Positions 13,398 to 22,380 of a stretch of DNA of 64,000 bases are shown one piece after another. The notes beneath the pieces are model-generated. The model made no database searches, was not told where the DNA came from, and was given only the letters and a program-made list of their open reading frames with translations. Made by a program: the position numbers and the translations under genes. The stretch is taken from positions 1 to 64,000 of the forward strand of contig JBOEHE010000049.1 of the NCBI GenBank assembly GCA_050633785.1. Reading direction: 5' to 3'. The stretch's first letter is position 1. The number at the start of each line of letters is the position of its first letter. The DNA is from CALKZN01 sp050633785 (GTDB lineage Bacteria; Pseudomonadota; Gammaproteobacteria; Arenicellales; Arenicellaceae).

Positions 13398-14446
13398 TAA
13401 GGCATAGAGCTGCAATAATTGATTCAATTGAAAAAGGAACCTTTGACTACTCCATCACATTCCCAGAAAGCCAAAATGCAAAACGTTTTGCCCGCACACC
13501 TGGTCAGTTAATTACAGTAAGAGAGCACTTGTGTGAATGGCTAGATAGCGTTGAACATTCGCTAAAAGCCAGCACTTACAAAGACTATCGAAAAATGGTT
13601 CTAAACCAGTTAATACCAGCATTTGGAGACTTGAACCTAAATGAACTTAGAATCACCCACGTTAAGGCATGGGTCAATAGCCTAAACGTCACCAACAAAA
13701 GAGTAAACAACTTACTTGGCCCACTCCGCCAGGCAATGGCCGAAGCATTTGAAGATGAATTGATTGATAGAAATCCTCTTTATGGCTGGAAACCTAGAAA
13801 TCGTAATGCGGTAAAAAGCGATTACGAAGTTGACCCATTTGCCGCCCATGAACAAGAGCAATTGCTGTCAGTCTTAAAAGGACAAGCCAAAAATCAAATA
13901 CAGTTTGAGTTCTGGACTGGCCTTAGGCCTTCCGAGCTTGTCGCCTTAACCTGGGATGATGTAGACCTAGCAAATGGATACATCAGAATTGATAAGGCCT
14001 TGACTGAAGCTGCAGCAACACCTGAAACTACTAAAACGGCCTCCGGTGTTCGCAACGTCAAATTACTTGATATGGCAAGAAAAGCCTTAATAGATCAAAA
14101 ACAGTTTACATTCATGAAAGGCAAAGAAGTGTTTCAACACCCACTTAAATTGCAACCATGGAAAGGTGATCAAGCCATCCGAAAAACCATCTGGATACCC
14201 GCAATCAAAAAAGCGGGACTTCGTTATAGAAACCCATATCAAACCAGGCACACCTATGCATCAATGATGCTTACCGCTGGTGAATCTCCATTATGGCTAG
14301 CAAAACAAATGGGGCATAAAGACGTATCTATGATATTCAAAATTTATGCTAAATGGATACCTGAGTCTTTGCCAGATGCAGGACAAAAAGCCGAAGAACT
14401 TTTCGGTGGAAATGATAATAAATCCTTTAAAAAGGAAGTTAAATGA
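13268..14446 (+). CDS. Tyrosine integrase (DUF3596-type N-terminus) targeting ssrA
   Basis: The protein has 392 residues. The N-terminal arm-binding region (SYEITFSYRGERCRERISIKP...) is of the DUF3596 type. A SAM-like core-binding domain follows (about residues 80-165), then the catalytic domain with Arg in TGLRPSELVALTW, the TRHTYAS box, MGHKD and nucleophile Tyr in MIFKIYAKW. The first His of the HxxR box is Tyr-Gln (PYQTRHT), as I recall for this subfamily. The att core at 15056-15085 lies only 0.6 kb downstream, so ssrA is the likely target. It overlaps the excisionase gene by 130 bp, an arrangement that fixes their co-inheritance. Confidence 0.9.
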   Translation: MGRGGSGVRRASRTSYEITFSYRGERCRERISIKPSPANERRVIRHRAAIIDSIEKGTFDYSITFPESQNAKRFARTPGQLITVREHLCEWLDSVEHSLKASTYKDYRKMVLNQLIPAFGDLNLNELRITHVKAWVNSLNVTNKRVNNLLGPLRQAMAEAFEDELIDRNPLYGWKPRNRNAVKSDYEVDPFAAHEQEQLLSVLKGQAKNQIQFEFWTGLRPSELVALTWDDVDLANGYIRIDKALTEAAATPETTKTASGVRNVKLLDMARKALIDQKQFTFMKGKEVFQHPLKLQPWKGDQAIRKTIWIPAIKKAGLRYRNPYQTRHTYASMMLTAGESPLWLAKQMGHKDVSMIFKIYAKWIPESLPDAGQKAEELFGGNDNKSFKKEVK

Positions 14447-15027
14447 AATTGAAGTCTGGAGGGTCATTATCAAAAAACTCCTCTGGAATTTGGCAGTTCT
14501 CAAAAGGCACAGGGGAAAACAGAATAAGAAAATCAACAGGAGAAAGAAATTTTGACAAGGCGTTGATCAAGGCAAAACAGATGTCTAACAGTATCACCTT
14601 AAATAACAAACGTCTGTATTCCAAAGTTCACAAAAATGACTATATAAGAGTTTTCAAAGAATCCAAGAAAAGAGCTAAGAAAGCATCCATAGATTATAAT
14701 ATTAGCGATATTGAGCAATCTAAGTTGATAAATCGATGCTCTGGCTGTTGTGAAGTTACCGGAATTAAATTTAGGCTAATGCGTAATAAGAAGCCGAAAG
14801 AGAGAGACCCTTTCATGCCAAGTTTAGACAGAATTGATAGCTCAAAATGCTACAGTTATAACAATGTACGACTGGTTTGTATTAGTGTAAATTTAGCAAT
14901 GAATACATGGGGAGACTGGGTTCTTAAGGAAATTTGTCTAGCCATGATTCACACCAAAGGCATCCACAAAGAGTTGTCAACAATGACAACAATTGGACAA
15001 CACTCAAAAACAAAGGGGCACAAGTGA
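14443..15027 (+). CDS. HNH-like endonuclease-fold protein
   Basis: The protein has 194 residues. Residues about 100-165 show CSGCCEVTGIKF, a spacer, then PSLDRIDSSKCYSYNNVRLVCISVNLAMNTWG. This matches a phage HNH-related family in which ITG.xF, SLDRID and NVR(L/W)V..xVN are conserved. The catalytic histidine usual for HNH is not obvious (D-R-I-D instead), so it may be a specialised or inactive nuclease. The N-terminal region GGSLSKNSSGIWQFSKGTGE resembles integrase arm domains. It overlaps the integrase by ATGA and is the last gene before the att site. Confidence 0.65.
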   Translation: MKLKSGGSLSKNSSGIWQFSKGTGENRIRKSTGERNFDKALIKAKQMSNSITLNNKRLYSKVHKNDYIRVFKESKKRAKKASIDYNISDIEQSKLINRCSGCCEVTGIKFRLMRNKKPKERDPFMPSLDRIDSSKCYSYNNVRLVCISVNLAMNTWGDWVLKEICLAMIHTKGIHKELSTMTTIGQHSKTKGHK

Positions 15028-15055
15028 TTGTTTTTAATGATTTTTTAAATATGTT

Positions 15056-15085
15056 ACGCGGGTTCGATCCCCGCCGCCTCCACCA
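15056..15085 (+). other. ssrA: Attachment site: 3' end of ssrA (tmRNA)
   Basis: The T-arm GCGGG-TTCGATC-CCCGC and acceptor strand CGCCTCC followed by ACCA are the 3' end of a gammaproteobacterial tmRNA. No tmRNA body precedes it: the HNH-like gene and integrase do. This is therefore the att duplicate at the integrase-proximal prophage end, with the main ssrA gene expected beyond the left edge of the window. The tRNA-like 5' half and tag reading frame are absent. Confidence 0.85.
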
Positions 15086-15094
15086 TACAAGATA

Positions 15095-15119
15095 GGTCAC
15101 CATTTTGGTGGCCTTTTTT
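15095..15119 (+). terminator. ssrA-type terminator downstream of the att site
   Basis: GGTCACCA-TTT-TGGTGGCC (15095-15113, one G-U) is followed by TTTTTT. It is placed about 10 bases after the tmRNA CCA, as a native ssrA terminator would be. This implies that the sequence to its right was the original chromosomal (or older island) flank. Confidence 0.75.
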
Positions 15120-15394
15120 GTTGCCTAACATCTTGAAAGGTAAGGCAATTTTTGTGGTTCTATAACCTTCTCTACGTACATATTTCACCCTACCAGTAAA
15201 GGCGAGCTTTAACAGCGCTCTTTTGTACTCATATCGCTCTGACCATAGCTCACATGGCCTCCCAAGGAAATCTAAAGCGGTTCTATAAATTTCTTCGAAA
15301 TCCTTCACAGGTCGCCCACATTGGGCAATTTTTTCATCCATGGCGATCTTTTCCTGCTTACATTCGCCGCAATGCTCTGCGTGTGACATGGGTT

Positions 15395-15613
15395 ACGGCT
15401 CTGGTTAAGGGGTGGTGCGGCGAGGCTAGGGTTCGTGGGCGTTTTGGCTCACACACAATGCGCAAAACGTGGGGCTATCATCAACGGATCACTTTTAATT
15501 CTCCCCTGATCCTGATCTCCCGCGCGTATGGTCATGCAAGCGAACACGAAACCCTAGCCTACATTGGAATTCTGCCCACTGAAATTGATAATTTATATAG
15601 GAATGAGATTTAA
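15395..15613 (+). pseudogene. C-terminal fragment of a tyrosine recombinase
   Basis: The segment GSHTMRKTWGYHQR (HxxR box), RAYGHASEHETLAYIGI (GH and nucleophile Tyr) and an acidic end NLYRNEI form the last third of a tyrosine recombinase catalytic domain. The region encoding the first catalytic Arg and the N-terminal domains is absent, and the frame is continuous only from about 15,395. It is unlike the intact integrase at 13,268-14,446, so it comes from a different element, probably an older occupant of the ssrA site. Confidence 0.7.
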
Positions 15614-15666
15614 GGGTACGGGCGACTCTCACCATGCATTCCCAATCGCGTTCGCATGCGGGTCAG

Positions 15667-18600
15667 TCACGACTTTTCTGATTCCGCTATTGCGGCTGAT
15701 AGCTTAGATTCCCAATGCTCAAGATGACGTTTCATGTCGGGACGGTCCCACAGGTGTTTGAGGACCTGCTTTCTTGATTTCAGGTCGTAGGGGATCACGA
15801 CCTGACGAAGATTCTCAAGCCAGACCCTTCCAAGAATGCTTTCACTACTGGTTTCTGCCGACTGGTCCAATTCAAACTCAATAAGCAAGAAGTCATCCCG
15901 CAAATTCATTGAGTTCAGCTTCTTCCAATCGACTACAGATGAGGAGACACTACCATCTGTATCGAGGTTTTTTCTCTCTTGCCCCCTCAGAGACATAATC
16001 GTCCTCAAGGCGTCTTTTGCGGCGTCTGGATGTATGTGCTCTTCGTCTCCACGAATCCAACCGTAAACTGCATTCAGTATTTGGCGGATTATGGGCTCAT
16101 CCTTAAAGTCGTTTTCTTCCAAGTAGTCTCGGGCGCGATAAAGCTCATGCTCTGCTTCGCGTCGAGAAAATGAACGGCCAGGGTGAGCCCGATCGTCTTC
16201 CAGAACGTCAGCAACGCGTCTAACGGCTCTTAGCAGCCACTTAGTGTCTTCACGCTCGCTGGTCCTTTCTAGTAACTGAAGTGCGTCGAGCATCTGAGGG
16301 GTAACGCCATCAAAATGCCTTGCTTGGCGTTCCATTCTCTCGTGAAGATCACGAACAATTCGCTCTTCGTTTCCACCGAGACGATAGAAAACCTCTCGTA
16401 ATTGAGATAGCCGACGCTCAAACCTATACATAAACTCTCTGATTGGGATATCGGTGGTCTGCTGCCGATCTCGACTCTCGATCAAGTCTATGACTCGTTC
16501 CATACTCACATCGATAGCGTCCGGCTTGCCTATTTCAAGCACGTCCACAAGCCTTCGATATGCCTCTTCCATAGTCACAGTAACTTGGTCATGACGCTGT
16601 AACTGACTCTTCAGTGAAGACATGATGCGTCGAAAGGTTTTGCGAGGAATGTCGATTCGATCCAACAGTTGTTTAAAGTTATCGTAAAACTTTTCGGGGT
16701 GAGTTTCTGGTCTGAAGGAATTTCTGCGCCAACGATCTGACCTATGCAAAGCCTGAAAGGCTCGTTCAAGCCGCCTTTCATCTACAGAGTCAATGAATGA
16801 TTCTTTCTTGTAAACTCCCCGTTTCGCTGCCTTGATTGCTCCTGCTTTGTTCGTTCTCGAATTCCACATTGATTTCGATGTTACGGAGATCGCGAACTGA
16901 CTTCCATCTTCGACGGATTTAACCGATTCAATGTCTTTCACACTACTTACTTCGACTAAGTTGTTTACTCCCAGTCTGGATAGCAAGTTTGGGTCAAGAA
17001 TCGAGACGCCCTTGGGGCCAAAGACCCACGGCACTCGCTCTAGGCTGTCTCGAATCGCTGGATGGGATTGCAGTTCCTTACTCCGCATGACGTCCCATCT
17101 AGCAGTAGCACGGATATCGGACGGAGCACATACAGCCAGATACGCTGCTACGTTTCTCAGAACGTCATCACGGAGCTCTCCCAGAAATGAAATTCGCTCA
17201 AAATCGACGCGCAACCGATCCAAAGTTAGAGGCAGTTTCCCATCACGGTCAAAGACCGACAGCGAAGGCATACGAACAACGGTTTTACCAGCCATTGATT
17301 CCGACTCTTCAAGTGAAGGTGTCGTCTTCCCTTCCTTAGCCACTATAATTCCATTGCAGACCAATGTTGGTGCCTTTCCGAAGGTCCAACCGACACTCTG
17401 GTAGCCCTTAGGCTCTAGCCAGTGGTAGTCATCTGGTGATGTATTAACATCTGCAGGGAGCTTTACTTGCTGTACCAACTCACGGCCGGACGTCGCAATC
17501 CGACGAACTCGAGGCTGGTCGAGGCAAAACCAGTCCCATTCATTGGTTAGATTATCATCGTCACTACTTGACCGTTGCATGAAGGCTGGTGCGCTTGACG
17601 TGATGACTTCAATTCGTGTCCCCGCAGTTTCTTTTTTGATGTATCGAATCGTAAGTGGGCGATCAGTTAACATGGCTTCAAATTCAAGTCCATCGTTTGA
17701 GTCTGCATGAATATGGCGGGTGGAAACTTTCAGAGATACCAACTTAGGATCATCAGCTAAGAGAAAGGCTGCGAGCGCACCAACACCGAATCTGCCAGAG
17801 CGAAGGACAATTGAATTGCCATCGTCGCTTTGAAACTGCTTCTTCCAAGTCAATGACGAACGAAATGATGCACCCGCGTTAAGAAAGAAATTCGAAAGCG
17901 TGTCATATGTCATGCCCATTCCAAAGTCTTCAACAACAAGCGACCACTTCCCACTGTCAAGTTTTTTGACTTGCACCTCTACGTCAGAAGTACGGCCATC
18001 ATCCTTTTCTTTACTCAACGCCCTCCTTTCTCGCACTGCATCAACTGCGTTTTGGACTAACTCACGCACAGCAATTTCGGGTCGGTCGCCGTAGAGTGGT
18101 TTAATAAGCAGTTTCAACAGTTCTGCATCAGCAGCGGAAAATGTTACGCGTAGCGGTACGAACCCAGCATCTCTACCGAATGTCTCCTTGTCATCAATAT
18201 TGGAACGAAGGCGTCGAATAGTTAGCCCGAGATTTTTTTCCTTGAACCGTCCAAAAACCTCTCCGAGAACAGCCCATGATGTGTCCAATTCTGATTGAAT
18301 CCCATGTAGCCAATCTTGTATGCGAAGAAAAACGTCTATTGATGTCCGCCCCGGATCAACGATGATCTCGACGGATTCTGGATCTTCATTCTGATCGTAA
18401 AGAATATCTTTGATTGACTCATGAACCTTCCACTCCCTTCGGCTTTGCGGGCTTTGGATGCGCTTGATCTTGGCAACTTTTCCAGGAGCACGGTCAGACT
18501 GAAGTTGCAAGTAGTCCGCAATACGCAATAAGACCATCAAGTAAACCGGATGGGAGGAATCATACGTTCTAATATGATGGTGTCGAGACAAGTAAGGCAG

Positions 18601-19275
18601 TAGCGGGCGAATGGGCATGCCGTGGCTCCTAGCAACCAGTCCAGCCAAATCGACAAATGGCAATAGTGGATCTGAAGCATCACGCGGCGGGAACTGAGAA
18701 TCGATTCCCGGCAAACCAGTACACGCAATTTCGTGTGCGAGACGATGATGGTGGCGACGAATAAACTCACCGATGTACATGTATTGGAGGGGTGTCCAAG
18801 AATCTGGATTATCAAGATCGGGGCACTCGATCGGGTCGGACACTCCAAATATCTCGCTAAGTTGACTTTGGCTCAAGCGACTAACTTCAGATACATAACG
18901 CGTCCATAATAAACTCCAAGGATCACAATCCAGGTCTGGTAGAAGCACTCCTTCCGAGTTCTTGACAAGATGTAGAAAACTCGGTTCTTGGAGATGGAGT
19001 GCTGAATCATGCAAGACCGTTGCAATTGCAAGCACAGAAATATCTTCGGGTGAGACGACTTCCCAGGATGCTTCGGTCATTAGCGCACATGCCGACTCCA
19101 TGATAGCCTCAATATGGCGGGGCCCATGGTCGGTATATTGCCGAAAGAAGATCATCTCATTTCGTGCAATGAAATCTGAAAACTCCTCCAGTGCTTGTAG
19201 TACGAGCCTTGAACAGCGGCTACCTAAAAGTGCATCATTAAAAGCATCAGGCAATCTAATCGGATACTCAGTCAT
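15667..19275 (-). CDS. HD-domain plus GHKL (Hsp90-like) ATPase protein, candidate defence ATPase
   Basis: The protein has 1202 residues. Residues about 40-105 hold an HD-like domain (TDHGPRHIEAIMESA ... ATVLHDSAL). Residues about 375-560 are a GHKL ATPase: N-box RELVQNAVDAVRERR (about 400), G1 box VEDFGMGMT (about 450) and G2 box GRFGVGALAAFLLAD (about 493). The remaining 600 residues are charged and helical with no recognised domain. HD plus Hsp90-like ATPase proteins (HD_CE-type) have been described among NTP-dependent conflict systems. Fusion of a possible nucleotide phosphohydrolase to a chaperone-type ATPase suggests a sensor/effector. It follows a membrane-protein gene after 13 bp. The defence role is inferred from architecture and the island context. 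Confidence 0.75.
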   Translation of the reverse strand: MTEYPIRLPDAFNDALLGSRCSRLVLQALEEFSDFIARNEMIFFRQYTDHGPRHIEAIMESACALMTEASWEVVSPEDISVLAIATVLHDSALHLQEPSFLHLVKNSEGVLLPDLDCDPWSLLWTRYVSEVSRLSQSQLSEIFGVSDPIECPDLDNPDSWTPLQYMYIGEFIRRHHHRLAHEIACTGLPGIDSQFPPRDASDPLLPFVDLAGLVARSHGMPIRPLLPYLSRHHHIRTYDSSHPVYLMVLLRIADYLQLQSDRAPGKVAKIKRIQSPQSRREWKVHESIKDILYDQNEDPESVEIIVDPGRTSIDVFLRIQDWLHGIQSELDTSWAVLGEVFGRFKEKNLGLTIRRLRSNIDDKETFGRDAGFVPLRVTFSAADAELLKLLIKPLYGDRPEIAVRELVQNAVDAVRERRALSKEKDDGRTSDVEVQVKKLDSGKWSLVVEDFGMGMTYDTLSNFFLNAGASFRSSLTWKKQFQSDDGNSIVLRSGRFGVGALAAFLLADDPKLVSLKVSTRHIHADSNDGLEFEAMLTDRPLTIRYIKKETAGTRIEVITSSAPAFMQRSSSDDDNLTNEWDWFCLDQPRVRRIATSGRELVQQVKLPADVNTSPDDYHWLEPKGYQSVGWTFGKAPTLVCNGIIVAKEGKTTPSLEESESMAGKTVVRMPSLSVFDRDGKLPLTLDRLRVDFERISFLGELRDDVLRNVAAYLAVCAPSDIRATARWDVMRSKELQSHPAIRDSLERVPWVFGPKGVSILDPNLLSRLGVNNLVEVSSVKDIESVKSVEDGSQFAISVTSKSMWNSRTNKAGAIKAAKRGVYKKESFIDSVDERRLERAFQALHRSDRWRRNSFRPETHPEKFYDNFKQLLDRIDIPRKTFRRIMSSLKSQLQRHDQVTVTMEEAYRRLVDVLEIGKPDAIDVSMERVIDLIESRDRQQTTDIPIREFMYRFERRLSQLREVFYRLGGNEERIVRDLHERMERQARHFDGVTPQMLDALQLLERTSEREDTKWLLRAVRRVADVLEDDRAHPGRSFSRREAEHELYRARDYLEENDFKDEPIIRQILNAVYGWIRGDEEHIHPDAAKDALRTIMSLRGQERKNLDTDGSVSSSVVDWKKLNSMNLRDDFLLIEFELDQSAETSSESILGRVWLENLRQVVIPYDLKSRKQVLKHLWDRPDMKRHLEHWESKLSAAIAESEKS

Positions 19276-19288
19276 TGTTATCCCAAAT

Positions 19289-19783
19289 TCATTTGATTAA
19301 CGGAATGACAGAGGTTTCGAAGTAATACACTGCGCCACCCACAAGAACGAGAACTAAAGCTAGGAGCCAGGTCTCGAACCACCGCCAAACGCCCTTTACT
19401 GATGGCGGGTCGCGAAAGCCGTCCCCTATGACTTCGTTCATTAACTTTGACTCTTCCTTCCTATAATCCCACCACGATGCCACATTCGTGATAATGACCA
19501 AAACTAGGAACCCTCCTACAGTGATCAACAACAGTTCAAGGGCGCGAAGTGCAGATTTTGCGATCTCTGCCGAAATCGAAAGGCTCCGCCAACTCATGAA
19601 CACTGCAACAGCAGCTACGATGATAGCCGTTACAGTAGTCTGAAAGGTCGCTACGTATTTATGGGAATGCTCATTGAGAAACTTCTGCTGGCTCAACACG
19701 TATTTAAGTCGTTCGAGACGAAATGATTCGATTTCTTCAGTTGAATCAGAGGAATCGGGACTTGGGTTTGCAGGGATAGTCAT
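19289..19783 (-). CDS. Three-helix membrane protein paired with the HD-GHKL ATPase
   Basis: The protein has 164 residues. An acidic disordered N-terminus leads to a charged helix (ESFRLERLKYVLSQQKFLNEHSHKY), then TM1 (VTAIIVAAVAVFMSW), TM2 (ELLLITVGGFLVLVIITNVAS), a cytoplasmic stretch starting WWDYRKEESKL and TM3 (WLLALVLVLVGGAVYYF). The helix-TM-TM pattern recalls SLATT-like effectors of nucleotide-signalling systems, but I do not claim membership. GGTGGAG precedes the ATG. It is the first gene of a two-gene operon with the downstream ATPase, so it is a candidate membrane-damaging effector or anchor. Confidence 0.7.
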   Translation of the reverse strand: MTIPANPSPDSSDSTEEIESFRLERLKYVLSQQKFLNEHSHKYVATFQTTVTAIIVAAVAVFMSWRSLSISAEIAKSALRALELLLITVGGFLVLVIITNVASWWDYRKEESKLMNEVIGDGFRDPPSVKGVWRWFETWLLALVLVLVGGAVYYFETSVIPLIK

Positions 19784-20045
19784 GTTTTTTCTCCACCTAG
19801 AGTTTAAGCGCTCGAATCTTTGTCGAACTCCTGTTAAAACGGGCGGCGATCTTGAGCGGCGTCCGTGCCAGTATTGCTGGCGCTTTCATTTTTAAACTTA
19901 TATGTGTGCTAGCTTTCACTCGATAATTTGCAGCGATCAGGTCTATTTCACTAGGAAATTTAATTACTTGAACGCCCAAATACCTCTCCCAACAAAACAT
20001 GGGGCCCAGCCTTACCTTTTGTGGAATTGAAATGTTCGTTTCAAC

Positions 20046-20536
20046 TATACTAGAACCTTTCCTAGTTTTCATCTAAATCTTACCTCATCGTCCACGCGAA
20101 GGACTGCACCCACGGCTTTTCCGTTATTTTGTATACGCTTAAACACATCACGTTTTCCTTGTTTTATTTCACGATATTGTGAGAAGTCATGGTTCAGGTG
20201 CTTATCGCTTCTGTACTCATAGCTTTTTAATCGCTCAATTCTCCGCTGTAATGATCGGCGTTGTTCCAAATACGTAAAAATCAGTGTATCTTTTTCTTGC
20301 TCATCGCGACGCTGTGCAGTTTTCATTTGTTGCTCGTTTTGATGTTTGGTTTTGCGGCTCTTACCCGTCACAAAATCAACTAAACCTTTTAACCCCTTGT
20401 TGAATTTCTCTTGTCGCTGTCGGGTTTCGACCTCCCAGCGTTTTCCCTGAGTCACCTTTAGCGCTTCGCGCGCTCTAATGAGTTGTACTAGAGCCTTTCC
20501 TAGATTTCATTTAAATCTCACTTCATCGCCTGCGGC
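20046..20536 (-). repeat. Direct repeat (438-bp period) at relaxase remnants
   Basis: The 53-bp stretch 20046-20098 recurs with about ten differences at 20484-20536 (shared TAGAACCTTTCCTAG-like core and TCATTTAAATCT). Each copy corresponds to the extreme 3' end of a relaxase gene (DEVRF(R/K)-stop). The arrangement indicates stepwise unequal recombination or repeated insertion at the relaxase 3' end. The rest of 19797-20045 has no convincing gene. Confidence 0.6.
20069..20500 (-). pseudogene. Truncated MobA/VirD2-type relaxase (C-terminal region only)
   Basis: From a junction near 20,500 to TAA/TGA at about 20,069 the frame encodes about 140 residues. They align with the C-terminal coiled-coil of the intact relaxase at 25,848-27,134: KRWEVET.Q...FNKGLKGLVDFVTGK, RRDEQEKDTLIFTYLEQRRSLQRRIERLKSYE and KQGKRDVFKRI. 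The catalytic HUH domain is absent. The difference level shows it is a diverged homologue, not a recent duplicate. The two copies flank the protease/cytochrome cluster. Confidence 0.75.
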
Positions 20537-20619
20537 GCTTTAGTTCTTCTGAACCAAGTAATTTGCTCACGCGCCCAAATGCTTAAATGCTCGTTCACTG
20601 CCAACTTCTTTAAATATGT

Positions 20620-22275
20620 TTATTCGGGTTTCGGAAGCAAAGATATGGCCTTTTTTACGGCTCTATTCGCATTGACTCTGCCATATCCATAAATACGACT
20701 GTGAGCTGTGTCCGGATCATAGTCGCCACCATCCTTATCTATTTGATCTGCTGTATCTGCTATCAAATTGCAAACCTCTGTCCAGTCTAAGTGTGGGTTT
20801 TTTGATATCATCAGCGCAGCAACTCCAGCAACTCCAGGGCATGCGCTTGAAGTCCCACCAAAGCCATCGGTATATTTACCTCTTGCGTCTCCATCACCAA
20901 AATTTGGGTTGTAGCCCTCATCGGGGCCATCATTGCGGTCCGTCGTCCAAATTCCTGAGGTTCTTGGCTTTAAGTGACCGTCCACAGCAAAGTTATTACT
21001 AGGGAAAGCACACCATATCGCTAAACCGTGATCACTATAAACGCTCTTCCTGCTCCGATCACAACATGCAGCCACAGCCATGACAAACTCTGAACTCGCG
21101 TAGCCATCATTGTCTACATTTTCATTGCCATTTCCCGCTGCCCAAGTGATCACACATCCCTTGCCTTTCCGTCCATGGGTCACCGCATATTCAAGCGCAG
21201 TTCGAGTACTATCGGGCAATGGAGTTATTTGGTCATGTATCGGATCATTAGAGTCAAACCATTCTCCATCTAAGGGTCCCCAACTACAAGAAATGACATC
21301 GGCACCGTTATCAACTGCCCAAACAATAGCATCATGCTCAGCCATAGAACCAAGCCCAGAAGCCAAGCGTATTGGCATTAATTTTGCATCTGGTGCAACA
21401 CCCGAGGTCCCAAATTTACCGCTTGCACACGCGACTCCCGCGCACGCTGTGCCATGAGCATCACCTTCTGAATTTGTAGGTAAATGAGTGTTAATTTTTG
21501 GCCTAGGGTCGCTCGTTCCAAGAGTAACATCCCGACCATGGACAATCTTTCCATATGCAGAGAAATCTTGATGCGTAACGTCTACACCATCGTCAATCAC
21601 GCATATCGTTGTGCCCACTCCAGTTGACAATCTCCAAGCAGACTCTACGTGCGCATGAGCGTTTATTGTTCGATTGCCGATCTTGACTTTTTTTAGGTGC
21701 CATTGACGATTGTTCGCACCTCGCACAGACCGTTCGCGCACGAGTTCAGGATGACATAGCTCCACGGATTCATGTGCAATTAGTCTATCCGCAATGTCAA
21801 ACACATTTTTTGCACCGCAGCCCACTGGCGCCGCGACAAAGTAAGTATTTCGGGTGTGCGTATATCGCCGCTTAATGATGAGGCCAAAATCATTAAGAAG
21901 CGATTTGCAATTAGCCTTAGTTATTTTGTCAGAGAAACGAACGAAAAAATTTTCGGTATATAAAACTGGGCGCTTGGATACGGTATCCACTAGAACTCGG
22001 CCAGCAAATCTTACTCCCGCGGACTTTATCAATCCGCGCGCCAAATCTCTCTGAGTACTCCTTTTACTCGGCTGAGCAACACACATTACCGAAACATTGG
22101 CATCTGAAAACCGAGCAACTTCATTTAATGAAAGCACCTCACTACGAGAATGTATGGATTTTACAAGTTTTTCAAAGTTCTGCCCTTCGTGGTAACGGAT
22201 GGCGATAAGATCATCAGAAACTCGAAGTTTGAATGATGCTCCTCCCTGGCCTCCGTATTTTATAGAGTAAGTCAC
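20620..22275 (-). CDS. Subtilisin-family (S8) serine protease
   Basis: The protein has 551 residues. The catalytic triad is visible as Asp in TTICVIDDGVDVTH (about 228), His in DAHGTACAGVA (about 273) and Ser in GFGGTSSACPGVAG (about 475). The first 190 residues form a propeptide-like region (NFFVRFSDKITKANCKSLLNDFG...) with a beta-alpha pattern like inhibitor I9/Fervidolysin-type prodomains. No export signal peptide is evident, which is unusual for S8 enzymes and suggests cytoplasmic action or non-classical export. It belongs to the minus-strand cargo cluster with a V8-like protease and haem proteins. A divergent gene at 22381 encodes a separate prodomain-like protein. Confidence 0.9.
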   Translation of the reverse strand: MTYSIKYGGQGGASFKLRVSDDLIAIRYHEGQNFEKLVKSIHSRSEVLSLNEVARFSDANVSVMCVAQPSKRSTQRDLARGLIKSAGVRFAGRVLVDTVSKRPVLYTENFFVRFSDKITKANCKSLLNDFGLIIKRRYTHTRNTYFVAAPVGCGAKNVFDIADRLIAHESVELCHPELVRERSVRGANNRQWHLKKVKIGNRTINAHAHVESAWRLSTGVGTTICVIDDGVDVTHQDFSAYGKIVHGRDVTLGTSDPRPKINTHLPTNSEGDAHGTACAGVACASGKFGTSGVAPDAKLMPIRLASGLGSMAEHDAIVWAVDNGADVISCSWGPLDGEWFDSNDPIHDQITPLPDSTRTALEYAVTHGRKGKGCVITWAAGNGNENVDNDGYASSEFVMAVAACCDRSRKSVYSDHGLAIWCAFPSNNFAVDGHLKPRTSGIWTTDRNDGPDEGYNPNFGDGDARGKYTDGFGGTSSACPGVAGVAALMISKNPHLDWTEVCNLIADTADQIDKDGGDYDPDTAHSRIYGYGRVNANRAVKKAISLLPKPE

Positions 22276-22380
22276 AATGAATGTCTCCTTAAAGTAAGGC
22301 TAGGCTGATATCTCATGATGTATACTGTTTCCATATCTATCTCCTCAATTAGAAATTATACTCAACAAACTTTTTTACTC

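Larger units (their letters stand above)
15054..15389 (-). pseudogene. C-terminal fragment of a large serine recombinase, reading into the att site
   Basis: The 111-codon frame contains EIYRTALDFLGRPCELW...YKRALLKLAFTGRVKYVRREGYRTTKIALPFKML, the conserved C-terminal tail of recombinase-family (resolvase/invertase) proteins that are normally over 450 residues. The N-terminal catalytic domain is missing. The frame runs antisense through the ssrA acceptor end, giving the VEAAGIEPA tail often seen when a gene reads into a tRNA-like terminus. It is a remnant of an earlier element at the same site. Confidence 0.7.

Noticed and set aside
15254..15394. N-terminal part of the plus-strand frame preceding the tyrosine recombinase fragment
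   Set aside because: It is antisense to the serine recombinase remnant; recombinase similarity only begins at about 15,395.
19797..20072. 91-codon minus-strand frame next to the relaxase remnant
   Set aside because: It covers the degenerate 3'-end repeats of relaxase copies, has no recognisable domain, and its start lies inside the duplicated stop region. Probably non-coding.
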